A stretch of 64,000 nt of DNA from Carex sylvatica (lineage: Eukaryota > Streptophyta > Magnoliopsida > Poales > Cyperaceae), in assembly GCA_964058845.1 (NCBI GenBank), contig CAXKVR010000004.1, positions 85,541 through 149,540 of the forward strand, read 5' to 3'. Positions 46,602 to 59,868 of the stretch are shown piece by piece. The stretch's first letter is position 1. Every line of letters begins with the position of its first letter. A model generated the notes under the pieces. It made no database searches and had not been told where the DNA came from. It worked only from the letters and a program-made list of their open reading frames with translations. The position numbers were made by a program, and so were the translations under genes.

Positions 46602-49600
46602 TGTTATATTCCTCAATTTAAAAAAAAAAAAAAATTAATTTGCTAAATCGATCATTAGGCTTAAATAAAATTTTAATTTAATTAACGATAGATCAGATTA
46701 TATCTGATTAATTTAAAACAAATTTAAATTTTAAAAATATAACGAATTATGAATTTTGTATATAAAAGTTTAGGAATTTAGAAATAACCATTAATAATTT
46801 TATAATTATCCGTAAGATTCGTAAATAAAAAATTCGTTACAAGTCATAAAAAAAAATTAGATGTCGAACATTCAAAATTATAACCGTAAGTTTTGTGGAA
46901 TTATAATGATTATAGTGTAATTTAAACAAAGCATTCAATTAAACTCATTTCAAATTGGATTGATCCCAACTGTTCAAATAATTAGCACTAATCTCAAAGC
47001 CATTTCCTTATTGAATATTTGGAATAAATTCACTCTTAACCAAAATATAATTTTTGTTCGGATCCGCATGCCCCCTCTCTCTCTTATTTCATTCCTAGAG
47101 AAATCTCAACCATTCAAATACAATTAGCACTAATCTTAAAGCATAAATTAATTAAAAAAAACCCCTCTCTATTTTGCCCTTTCTCTCGTTTCTCTCTGAC
47201 CCCGATACCCCAACCCCATTTCTCCTTGTTCCTCTCCTGTTGCGCGAGACAGGGGCAAGCACCCCCTTCCTCTCTTTTTTTCGCTGAAACCCTAGACCCA
47301 CAACCCTCTTCTTCCGCTGACTTGCGGCCCCCACCTACGCAGCTCTCTCTCTTGCTCTTCTTCCTGGAGAAGAATAGAGGTGACGATTCAATCGCCTCTC
47401 CCGGTCTCTCGTGCAGTCCCGTTGGCTGTCAGAAAACCCATCCGCGTGCTTGACTGGTGCGCGATATTCACCTGCCCATTATGACTTGCGTGCTTAGAAA
47501 CGTGCCTACCCTCTGACAGAGGGCTTGGCCGTGCACCTGCTTCCTGACCCGCTTGAACCCATGCTCTGCCTTGTGCCTCCTTTTCTGGTATAAACATACA
47601 CCCGCTCTCCTCTTTGGTTGGTTGCTCTCTCTCTAATTTCTCATGTGTTGAGACAAGTCTTTCTCTCTCTCCCGATTTTTGCCTCTGATCTGAGAATCTG
47701 AAAACCCTGGAAATTAGGGATTTCTGTTGATTTCTTGTGAGTGGTTCTGGTGCTCATTTGTTCTATCTGGGGTCTCTCGGCGCTAGTTTAGTGCTTGGAG
47801 GCGCTAACTCTGTGGTGGTCGATTATCCTTGACGGCCGAAGAGTGAGTTCTTTTCGACTTGGAACCGGCCGTTGTTCTTACTGTGCTGCCTCTGTGATAT
47901 TTGCCTCTCTTTCGGTTAGTCTAACACCTCTTAAAATCCCTCTTTGAGTGGTGAAAAATTAATTGTTTAGTCGGCTCGGGTTGTCGATTTTCCCGACTGA
48001 CTAGTGGATTGATCGAGGCCGGTACACCCTTGAATTGTTGTTGTGACGTTTGTGCTTCTATAATTAAATTGGTACCGGCCTTTTTATGGAAATTGAGGTT
48101 TGCTTGAATCGTGCCGCTTTGCGGTGAATTTTTGCCTTGTGCTGCCTTTGCTGGTGTGTTTTGCTGACTTGCGTACCCCTTGACCCTTCTGGTGTTTCTC
48201 CTTGTTCCCTCTTGTCTCCGTCTGGTATATGTGCATGTGTGCTTGTTTGTTTTACTGGCTTTCGAACCTTATGTGGTTACTGGTAGCGCATGGTACTACT
48301 GTGCATGGTATGGATTATTTTACCAGAATTAGACTTGACAGGGGCCAAAGTGTAAATAACATAAATTCAGGGTTGTTTGTGCAAATATGCAGACCTTGGG
48401 AAATTTTATTAAAATCAGGGACCACATTGCAAAATAATTTTATTAAGGGTCTGAAATGTAAAATGTATAGCCATTGTGATTTGTATGAATTAAAGGGATT
48501 AAAATGTGAGATGATTTGTTTGAAATGGTGGCCGGCCATGTATATGGTTATAAATGGGCCTATGTATAAAGATAAATTAATATGAAATTGGGCTTGAATT
48601 GATTGTGAATTAATTAGGCTTTGGGCCTCATCTTGCTGGGCCGAATTAATGTGTATTGTGGTGGGTCAAATTTGAAATGTTTGAGTAAATGGTTAAAATG
48701 CTATGGCCCTTAATTAAATTGAGTTGGAATAAAATAATCGATAAGTCAAATGAGCCGAAAGGTATAAAGGAATTGACGGATTAAAATACAGCTTTTAAAA
48801 TTTAGGTTTTCATAATGTAACTGAATAAAATCGCATGTCGAACGACTAAAATTATTTGTAGTTTATTTAAAATAAATCAAAGTAGACAGGCAGTTAGAAT
48901 AGATTAATTAAGTAAAACACGTTTAAATTATCGTAACTCTCGAATAGTTATTTTTGCGAATAATTCGACATTTGAATTTTTACAAGCAATATGTCTTCAA
49001 ATTAAATTATTAAAACTATAAAACTATTTAGAATTAAAATCAGGTTAATTTAAATCAAAGTGAATGATCAATATCTAACGAACTTATAAATTAAGATTAA
49101 TGTTAAGCTCGATGGCATGAAAGTAAATAATTAATATCTAACTAACCGGTTCAGTCAGATTGACTGAATTGGTAAATTTTATAAAATCGAAATAATTGAG
49201 AATTTGACTTACACATTAATTGGGGTGAGGGTTAGAATAATTTAGCGTAGATATTAATTAGTTAAGTTACGTAATTTCAGATTAGCAGATTCCGTACGAG
49301 TCCGATCCTTGAACTGATTAGGCTGACCCGCAGCTCGGAGCATACACGGAGCTCACGAATTTTGCTGACGGTTAGCCACAGAGACTCCAGCCCTCACAGG
49401 TGTGGGATATCTGAATTATTCTTTTCGTGGGCGTACTCTTACCAGTCGATCCATCTGACCTGACATCCGCACTTTATTTTTAAGTAGATGCATTAAAACT
49501 ATAGAGCATGTTTATCCTTTCTGCACTATAGGTAGAATTGCATAATCCCTGAAAAACCTGAATTTACTGTATTTTAGGAGTATAGTAATTAAATAATATT

Positions 49601-51043
49601 ATATATATAAATTATTAGAATATTAGGTTATTAGTTGTCTTCTTTTCGTAGAGGACAATATATTATTATTTTACGTGCATAGGCATTCATTGGTGAGAGC
49701 TGAGCAGGGCCGAGTGACTTCGTTCCGTCTCGGTGTCACTTGGCATGGGACGGCCTGACAGCCACTGAGCTGAGTGCCACTTGATTCTCAGATGGCCTTA
49801 GGATTTATATTATATGTATAAACTTTGATTATGTATCATTTTCGATCATTTTACTATTTGACGTGAGTAGTTCCGATCTCGAGTTCTGTGGCACGGTGCG
49901 ATTCGGGAATTTATTCCTTCCCTACATTAGGAGCTACTTTGTCTAGAATGGAAGTTCCCAAGGCTCAATGTGGACCTTAAGGAATGAAGTGCAAGTGCAT
50001 AAGGTCAACGAGCCTTGATGCACGGGGCCGGATGCGAGCCCCTGGTCCTATTGGTCTGGTCGGACGGTAAAGTTCTCTCCTGCTCATGAGGGAAGAGATT
50101 AACTATTTTACGACTTGCATTGTATGATTTCTCCTATTGGATATGTTTGGGTGATGAATCGTTAGGTGAGATGACACACCGGATTTTGATATACCCATCG
50201 GCTAGCGTGCTTATAACTTGTGGGCAATGCTCGATGTCACTAGGCATCGTGTATCATTGCGCCTATGATTGCAGTCCTTGGATTATATTATTCGGATCTT
50301 TTGATCCTATTGGCACGGCACGGGGTGATATTTATTTAATTTGTACTACTATTACTATTATTCTATTTTGGGCACATAGTGCGAGGAGTACTGGATTCCG
50401 ACTTAATTTATATTCGATATTACACTTTGATTTTATTTTGAGTTATTCTATGTTGGCATAATAGAATAATCGCATCATGGCATCATATAAAAGTATTATA
50501 AATTTTATTAGATATTTATATAGGTTCACTTATATGCATATTTTAGAGTTTATTCATTTTATAATTAAAAGTGATTTGACCGTAGAGAATCCCTGAGAGG
50601 ATAATTCTGAGTCACATATTGGACGATTCGTTGCTTACCCACAAGTTGTTTCGTGGGTTTTAGGTACAGGTTCTGGCGGTCCGCAACAGGAGGTGTCAGG
50701 AGCTGTCCCCGAGGGTCACACCACTTGACTTAGTTAGGGTTAGGCTTTTGATTAGATTTACGAGTCCCGTACTTCCTGTGTTATACATATACGGGCTCGA
50801 TAGATCATGTATCCCCTTCTGTAGTTGATGTTATTTGGATCCGAGATTGATCGAATTATATGTTGTGTATGTGTATGTTTATTTATTCACTATGTGACTG
50901 ATGCTTGATTTTTATATTATTATGCTTTCGCTGCTGTTTGATTTATTATTTTTATGATTAGCCTTGTGTGCTTAATGATTAATTAAGCACGAGGCGAGGT
51001 CGATCACACCTTAAATCCAGTATTCCTGGTTTGGGGTGTGACA
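46602..51043 (+). mobile_element. Large solo LTR, gypsy (Tekay-like) type, 5-bp TSD
   Basis: Begins TGTTATATTCCTCAATTT and ends GGTTTGGGGTGTGACA, with TAAAT directly before (46597-46601) and after (51044-51048). TG..CA ends, a 5-base duplication and absence of any primer-binding site or polyprotein support a solo LTR of 4442 bases. The 3' part (TTTTAGGTACAGG, CGCAACAGGAGGTGTCAGGA, and repeated CCTATTGGTC/CCTATTGGCACGG words) resembles long chromovirus LTRs as I know them; lineage is inferred. It contains a gene-like C/T-rich stretch (47150-47450) with AAACCCTAGACCC and a GC-richer section (47600-48200). Open frames such as 48202-48585 and 50120-50461 lack domains and are not called genes. Confidence 0.72.
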
Positions 51044-51358
51044 TAAATGATGATAAATAATAATGTTGGTAGTGATAACATATTAAATGACAGCGATGAC
51101 AATTATGATGATGATTGTGTATCCCAATTTTTTTTTAAATCATTCCAAATTTTCATTTTGGAACCTATTTATAATATTATAAATTTTAAGTTTTTTTTAA
51201 TGCTTATTCTTAATAACTTAACAATTTGAAGTTTAAATTGTGAGAAATTTAATAAATAAATAAATATACAAAACGTAGCATGGGATGCCACATGTAATTA
51301 TGCATGTAAACTCCACCTAACCACTCTCACTTCCAAATCCATTGATAAAACACCCTCT

Positions 51359-51800
51359 TTCATTGTACCAGTCAGTAAAAGGAAAAAAAAAACAGAGGAG
51401 AAAAATAAAAAATAGAGAAATAAAAGAAAAAATTGTAATTTGTTTGATTACAATTGTGACGTCAACTCTGATCCTAGCAACTTGGCAGATAGTAATCGTC
51501 GTTTCATTTTACCACTCGGTAAAAGAAACAAAAGAAAATGGAAGAGAAAAATAATAAAATAGAGAAATAAAAGAAAAAATTGTAATTTGTTTGATTACAA
51601 TTGCGACGTCAACTCTGATCCTAGCAACTTCGCAGATAGTAATCGTCGTTTCATTTTACTACTCGGTAAAAGAAACAAAAGAAAACGGAAGAGAAAAACA
51701 ATAAAATAGAGAAATAAAAGAAAATTTTGTAATCTGTTCAATTACAATTGCTACGTCAAACTCCGATCCTAGCTACGTTGCAGATAGTCCTGAATCGTCG
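51359..51800. repeat. Tandem repeat, three ~145-base units
   Basis: Units carry TTCATTTTACCACTCGGTAA, AAAATAGAGAAATAAAAGAA, TTGATTACAATTGCGACGTC and CTCTGATCCTAGCAACTT. Unit anchors lie at 51359, 51503 and 51650. The third is the most diverged at its 3' end. Confidence 0.85.
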
Positions 51801-53521
51801 TTACAAGTATCTGGATGTTGGATGTTGGTTGTTGGATTATGAAGACATATATTTACCGGAATATAGTCTGAATCTGTTTCTAAGATTGAATTGTATGAGT
51901 ACTGTGGTGGTTGAAAATCTAAACTCAGTCAGTTAAATATGCATACTTAATCTGATATATTCGATAGATTAATCTAGTTCTGTTTATATTGTTATTCGGA
52001 ATAAATCAGCTATTAAATAATTACTAAACTTTATAGTTGACTGCTTCATTATGTTATTTATTTGCGACATAGGTTGATAGACCGTCAAATGAATATTTGG
52101 ATATCGTTATGTCATCGTGTGCCCGGTCTAATATATGTCAATAATTAGAGTAGAAAAAATGGCACGCTAAAATCGGTTCTGTCACGGAACGGCACGGTAT
52201 GAGTGTTTGTTACGTGTCATGATCATTCGTGTGGCGTGATCAATTATTAAGAAGAAGACACAGTACGGCACAACATGGAAAATACGCCAATCACGACAGT
52301 CATGATTCGAAACGGTCCATTAGATCATTATGGGATAGTCAAGATTGAACCAATTTGAAAAATGTCGTCATCTGATACAGTGCGTCGGGTGGTGTCACTG
52401 ATGGAGGGGTAGGGCGGACCCCAATTCTCAACTCAATTTGATTAAGGGTTTGTTAAATCCAATTAGATTTTGGTATAACCGAATTTGGCACCGAACCAAT
52501 AATTTATGTGATCGTATATAACGGTTGATATTTCTTCAAGAATCAAGGTATTTGATTTGACAATATTTATTAAAATAGAATATACACAGGTAAATCAAAT
52601 CAACGAAAATTGTATTTGAACTTAGTACGAAGTTTTCGATTGTTCTGGATTTCCAATTTAAAATTTAACAATTTGTTTCAAACAGACGTTTCGATTCGAA
52701 ATCTCATAAAATTTTATGATTGATTCGACCGAATAATTCGCATTTTTATCCTTAAATTTTATAACTCAATTTATTTATTTATTAACACACGTTAATTTAA
52801 AATAACTATTTTTTTTATAATCTAACAGGGCTTTTAATTAATTTTCAATTTAAGATCCTTTCGAATAATTAGAACTAGTTTATAATTTTTATAGTTTAGT
52901 TTAAAATCTTATTTAATATGTATTAACTTCCTATCTCGATTATTATTTATTTATTTATTTACATTAATCGATTTAATTTGGTTTATTTTCTTTCTTAAGT
53001 TTCACGATTGTAACGATTTTTTTTATTTACTAGTTTACCGAATAGTTATAATTAATTTATAGTGTTGTATTTTATTTGTCTTCTAAATCTCTAAATTTTA
53101 ATGTACATAATTTTATAATTCAGTTATATTTTGAAATTTTAGATTCGTTTTAAATCAGTCATATAAATCTGAATGATCATTAATTTAAATAAAAAAAATT
53201 ATTTAATCGAAATGATTAATTTAACAAATTAATCATGTTTAAAAATTTCGGTATATAATAGTTAGGGTGATCGAAATGGCGTGGAGGAGATCCAGTCATG
53301 AAGCAGGAATACAATATTATAGTAATTAAAATAGATTAGAATATTATAGTAGTTCAAAGATTTTTATGATAATAAAAGAGTAGATTTAGAAATTACGATC
53401 ATTTGATCAATTATAAATATTTTTTTTATCAATGCAATTGTAAGTAGATATTTAAAACCACTAACTTTCAAAAAAAAAACTTCAACATACTCTTAAGTCT
53501 TAACATGTTAGTGAAATTAAT
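51801..53521. other. Intergenic, no gene seen
   Basis: AT-rich. Bases 52160-52320 contain GGCACGG / TGGCGTGATC words of the dispersed GTGCCGTGA repeat family. The rest has no recognisable structure. Confidence 0.45.
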
Positions 53522-54205
53522 GGAATAATTTCGTATATACTACTAAAAAACTGTAAAATTACGTATTTACCAACCAAATTTTTATAATTACATATTTACC
53601 ATCTAAAATCTAATAACTCACATATTTATTCAATTAATAAAAAAAAAAATTATTTAGTCTCTTCTTTTTCTCTACCCCTTCCTCTTCTGCGTACATATTT
53701 TTCTCTCGTTTTTTTTTATGTAACTTTTCCCTTCCTGTTAAAACTCTCCTGCTAAAACTCAGAGAGAAGGGAGCAACATACTTGAAGATTAGTAACTCCA
53801 ACTTGATTGTCTAAAAATAATGTAACAACTTCATATTTTTTAACATAACAACTCTAACTAAATTCGATGCTGATATCGCAATTTATTATCAAAGTAGTAT
53901 TGAGTTTGAGAATCTGTGTTTTGTTACTGGTACAGTTTGAAATATCTGTTTTTAATTTTTTATATTGGATATAAAGCTGAACTGATCTAAGAAAAAAAAG
54001 ATAGGGTGTTAAGTTAATCCTTAATTAATTATAGTTTTAAGAATATTACACATAATTAATTTGAATTTTGGATATATTTGATATATACTAAAGTTATATT
54101 GGGTAAATATGTGAGTTATTCGATTTTTAGATGTTAAATATGTAATTATAGAAGTTTAAATGGTAAATATGTAATATAACAGTTTTTGAGTGGTATATAT
54201 TCCCC
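53522..54205. mobile_element. Fold-back MULE-type MITE, perfect 9-bp TSD
   Basis: Flanked by GAAATTAAT at 53513-53521 and 54206-54214. The arms of about 130 bases are inverted: ATTACGTATTTACCAACC against GGTAAATATGTAAT, and ATAACTCACATATTTAT against GTAAATATGTGAGTTAT. The centre is C/T-rich. Its TATTTACC..TTATAATTACATATTT wording resembles the arms of the 486-1750 element in style. Confidence 0.82.
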
Positions 54206-54214
54206 GAAATTAAT

Positions 54215-55567
54215 AGTCTTAACAATACTATTAGCAACAATTATTTGCACAAACATGATACTTATTATGTCAAAAGTAATAATTTTTTGTATGGAAGATG
54301 GCGTGTCAAAAATTTAGATAATACTCTTTTGTAAATATTAAATAATTGAATATTCTTACTTTCAATCTTTACTTAAAAAATTAAATAATTGAATATTCTT
54401 ACTTTCAATCTTTACTTAAAAAAGAACGATGCTTAACATAAGTGGCGAATTCAAATGAATTCAAGGGTAGGCACTTGCCTACCTCTGGATTCGAATTTTT
54501 TTTAGACGCAATGTTATTTTATACTTGTGCCTACCTCTAGATGGATATAGTACCTACCCCTGGATTTAATTTACGGTCCAGTAGAAAAAAATTGTACGAA
54601 AAAGAAAGTCAGTTCAGACTGATTCGTGTAAAAAAAGAAAAAAAAGTCTGCTGCTAAGGATATAAATATATACAATGTCATAATTAATCACTTCATAACT
54701 TGGATCACGTGTCTTGTTGTGCTGTGATTAAATTTGGAAGGATGTTCATAGCAAATGAATGGTCACAACATGTTAATCACACCATAGTTATGTCACGTCG
54801 TGATAAGATGTGTCCAAATGTAACCGGTCATGTTTAACTATTTTTTTCATAATTTAGATTAGTTTATTTAATATTTACCATCTGATCAAGATCTAATGGT
54901 CTTAATTGCACGTGATAATGTGTCGTGCCGTGACCAAATCTTTTGCGCAACGTATCTTGTCGTGTCAAATTTTTGAAAAATTATCACGTCATGTGAATGG
55001 TTACAACACATAACCGACATATGTGTCATGATTAACCGTGTTGTACCGTGATATATCTGATCGTACCGTAATTTTTTAGATCTCTATCCACTACTCAATT
55101 TCAATTCGTCAAGAAAAAAAATGTGCTGATTGTCAATATTTTGTTTCTGTCCCTTATCAAAATTCTGGATCGCCTCTGCTTAACATGTTACATTTTTTCG
55201 TGCTTATGATATAATTTTCTTCTTACTACCCTCATTCATTACGGCAGCAGCTATTTTTTTTTTTTTCAACATCAAGTTATTTTCTGCACCCACACATTTC
55301 CGCGAACAACTGGCGACTACGCTGCCACGATTGCATATCACTGGCCAGGGGAAAAAAACGATAGAGAATTGCATCTATCCCTAACAAAGCATTACATTTT
55401 TCTCTTGCAGTAATTATATACTTCTGCTCCAAAAATACAAAGAAGTTCAAAACGAATTCTTATTTTTTACCCAATTACCCTCTTTAGTTTCTTTCAATTT
55501 TACAGAAAAGAAGGATTTGGTGAAATCCAAGGGTCAATTAGCAGGTCATGCGGTACATATTAAGGAG
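54215..55567. other. Intergenic with dispersed repeat fragments
   Basis: Contains a ~46-base tandem copy (AATAATTGAATATTCTTACT, 54341 and 54387). Also present are GCCTACCTCTGGATTCGAA / CCTACCCCTGGATTTAA pieces (54470-54570) and ACGTGATAATGTGTCGTGCC words (54690-55070). No gene is seen before the promoter region of the SOUL gene. Confidence 0.5.
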
Positions 55568-55576
55568 TATATAATC
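55568..55576 (+). promoter_or_regulatory. Probable TATA box of the SOUL gene
   Basis: TATATAATC lies about 100 bases upstream of the ATG at 55672. Confidence 0.5.
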
Positions 55577-55671
55577 TACTTTACATTTATCATGGGTTTA
55601 ACTCGAAAATTCCATCAATTAATTTTCAGTTAAACCACAAGTGACGGAGGACACGCTCGCTGGACAATCAA

Positions 55672-58600
55672 ATGGCCGTAACAGTATCCAGCCACCTATC
55701 TCGGCCGATATCAGCAGGCATACAACGACAACATGTACGCTGCGCTCCAACCGGTACAACTCTCCTTCGCGTTCCCCACTCGTACCGTAAACAAAGTCCA
55801 GTGCTCCGAAAGAGCCTGGTACAACAACAAAGTCCGACAGAATCGGTGGATGTCAAACAACTGGTACAATTCTTGTACAACGACTTACCGCATTTGTTTG
55901 ATGAACAAGGCATCGACCGCTCCATGTATGACGAACGGGTCCGGTTTCGCGACCCTATAACAAAGCATGATACCATTGATGGGTATTTGTTTAATATTAA
56001 GTTGTTGAAGGTGCTCTTTGAGCCTGATTTCCAGCTCCACAGTGTAAAACAGGTGTGTAATTTGACGCCTTTAAGGTGTTTGCATTAATGCTTGTGTGGA
56101 AAGGTTGATTTGTTGGGCTTTTGGCAACCTACACCAAATATGCTAGCCATTTGTAAATAACAAGCAATGCTCATATATATGCAACTAATACCCAATGCAT
56201 GTAACACCTAATGCTATTTATTTATTTATTTTATTGTGCAATAAATGTTGCTATCAAGTTTGGAATAATTATACATACAACCAAACATCAATTACTGGGC
56301 CCTGATTTAGATGAACTACAATAGCAAAGAAATCCATGCTTCAGGCACATTTAATTTTTGAAGCTGATGATGCCTTCTGTTTGCTCCCTTTGTGAGAATT
56401 TGACTCTTTAAGTTTTTGAGCTACCAGTGGTTGGTAATTTAATTAATTGAAGATGGGGTCCAATTAAAGAAATTTGATTTAGACAGGACCATATGAGATA
56501 ACGACTAGATGGACAATGGTTATGAAGTTTGTTCTGCTTCCCTGGAAGCCCGAGTTAGTTTTCACCGGCATCTCGATCATGGGCATCAATCCTCAGACCG
56601 AGAAGTTTTGTAGTCATGTGGTTAGTTTTAACATTCTAGCCTCAGATTAGTATGCATATTTTGATACCTATGTGTATGTTTAGTACAATTGGTTCCAAAC
56701 CTCTACTGTCTATTTTGGTTGCTTCCTGTATAAACCTGAAGTAGATTTAATTGAAGTTATTTTGGCAAAAATGGGCCAAAATCTCTATTGCACAGCTAAG
56801 GGCTAATTGAGACTAATCACGACTTGATTGTTAGTTGGTATTGGCTCACCACATACTTTAATTTCAGTGTCAGTCCTTAGACCATGAAGTTTCCAGTCAC
56901 TTTATCACTTTATTAAGTTTGTATTGTTGTAGTAGCATTTAACTAACTGCAATGCAATCTTTATGGAACATACTATCACAATCTAGGAATTTTGCAGAGG
57001 ATTTTCCACACCCATTTTTGCATCATATATTTCCATCCCTCTCCCCCAACACTCACCCAACACACCCCACACACAGGGAATATGAAGCTACCTTACCAGA
57101 GGAGTTAAGTTTAGGTGAAAATTAATTGGCATTAATCTGCAGACCCAGAAACTTTCTTATTTGTATACTATATGTTAATCCTAGATGGTTACAAATTCTA
57201 TCCCACGGGTCTTTTGTTAACATGTTATCAGAATGGTGGAAAAATAATCAAGATTCTCATAATAGTGAGAGTTTTCTCCTTTCTTTGCTTGTTTGCGTTT
57301 TAATAGGAAAAAGGATATTGAGGATAAATAGGATTGAATTAAGGGTGTATTGGAGTTAACTAAAGATTAATCAATGCTTAATTGCACTATTGAAAAGTTA
57401 TTCCCTGCATCTACCTCCCTGTGCAATTCTTATCATTTAGAATCTTGTAGTGAGGATGAGTTTGTTTATATGGATAGGAGGATTACTTTAAGCTTCTTAC
57501 ACTTATTTTTAATTATTTAAAAGTTAAAACCAATACAAGGGGGTCGATACACATAGCAGTCAAGTGTTGACAAGTGCTGCTAACTACAGAAACGGATTTA
57601 GTAAGAGATAATGGGGGTCGATCGACCCCCACTTATTTTCAAAAATTTTGTGCTTATACATGATTTTCTATATATTTTAGAGTAAAATGCTACGGCAATG
57701 AATATTTTATATGATTGACCCCCATTGACCCATAGCTTGAAATTCTGGCTCTGCCTCTGGCTATATACACGTACCAGTCATGCTTGATTGCTTGTTTGGG
57801 TGATCTTGGATATTCTTCATACACTAACCAAATTATGTTAACGAACCTGGTAATAATTTCATAATCAATATTCTTTACAATCCTGAATTTTTTTTCTTTT
57901 AACTGTTATTAGGATATTTGGGATTCAATAGACAACAATGAGTATTTCTCTTTTGAAGGCTTGGTGGATGTTCTAAAGCAGGTACTGGTGATTCTATTGT
58001 AGTTAACCGAACAATTATAATCGCAGATCTTGAAACTGAACCAGCTAGGCTCAGTACTGAATAAATAGCCTGATTTGCTCAAGTATGAAATGAATATATT
58101 GGTATTTCTATGCTACCAGGTTTCCACAGACATGCGTGGAACTTTACAAATGGAACTCATTGGGCCTTTATGTTTATTTTTCTTTTTATTTGTAGCTGAG
58201 AATTTACAAGACCCCTGACTTGGACACGCCAAAGTATCAGATACTGAAGAGAACCGCAAATTACGAGGTCTGCTCAAAATGAATTCTTTATATGTATTTC
58301 AATTAATCCTCTTGTTGAAGTTAAAGAATACAAAATTTGACTTACCCAGAATTATTATAAACAAGACTGACATTGATCTTCTCTTCCAAAGATTACACCG
58401 TATGGAATATGGAACATTCACTGCACCTATATTCTTTCCCTGTAATAATTAGTTATCGTGTAACTTGTATAATATATAGGTGAGAAAATATGCCCCATTT
58501 TTGGTAGTTGAATCAAAAGGAGACAAACTTTCAGGCTCCTCGGGATTTAACAATATTACTGGGTTAGCAACTTTGCTTATACAATGTTTCACATGATATT

Positions 58601-59781
58601 TTCTTGTTTTTATCAAATTTGTTAGGGGTTTTATTGGCCAACCAAAGTCTGAACATATCACATATCGCATTATAAGATGAGAAGTAGCCTGCATACCATC
58701 ACTTTCCTTTATATCACATAATCCTGTAAACCATAGTAATTTTTCTATCCATTTGACCCATGAAAATATTCATACATCTCACTTCCATTAGCTTTAAAAT
58801 TTTCAAACTTCCCATGATTTATGGTACTATAATTCTTTGTTGAGAAATTGGAGAGCTGGATGATATATGCAGCCTTTTTCAATGGGTTTATGAGATACTT
58901 CTTTTGTTGCAATAGTATACAACGTATGTTGTGGATTTATGATACACCAGTGATTTTTTTTCAACATTCTAGGTACATATTTGGTAATAATTCTTCATCT
59001 GAAAAGATACATATGACTACTCCAGTGTTCACTCAGGCATCAGATGACACTCTGTCAGATATTTCTATAAAAATTGTTCTACCTCTCGACAAAGATTTTA
59101 ACAGGTACATTCTAATATGACAATGTTGCAGTTTTCTCCTTTAGTTAAAAATGTACTGATTCCTCTCCATACACTTTTGACTATTCTAAGTTGTTATTGT
59201 TTTTAGTTTTTTGATAAATGTTATGTTTTAGTTAATACATGATTGTTGAAGATAAAATACAAAGAATGGGAGTTATTAAGATGGCTTCTTTTATTTTGAA
59301 AAATAAAAAGATGAGTCTGTAAAGACATTCATGGGGCATGTCCACCGTACTCTTCTAAATACCACTTTGTAGCACCATCCCTTATGGTGCTAGAATAGAG
59401 GGTTGCCAAACTGATCCTGAAAATAAAGTTTAAAATTTTGCCCATGCGACACCTTGCAAAATGACACTGTTTAATTTAACCAATAGAAGATATATACCAC
59501 TGCCCCTTTTCTTCCACAATGACTTCAATAACTAAACCAAGCTATGCCTTCCATTTTGTAAAATATTTATTTTGAGAAAATAGTGAAGCAAAAGGGGAAA
59601 GTTTGGGTATGATAACTGAAGTTACTGTGCTAAGAATACGTCTTGTAGGGTCATCTATCTCATATTATTCAGGGATATGCCAGTGTAACCTTCTTTAAGT
59701 GTATACGTAAATTTTAAGGTTTTGTAGGGCTAATCCAAACCCACCAGATTGCTTAGCTTAGGATAGGATTTTTTTTTTTAA

Positions 59782-59868
<87 letters not shown>

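Noticed and set aside
48202..48585. 127-codon open frame
   Set aside because: It lies inside the solo LTR, has no domain, and its residue composition follows local base composition.
29324..51048. Intact retrotransposons around the two LTRs
   Set aside because: In both cases the target duplication follows the LTR directly, with no primer-binding site, gag or pol, so both are called solo LTRs.
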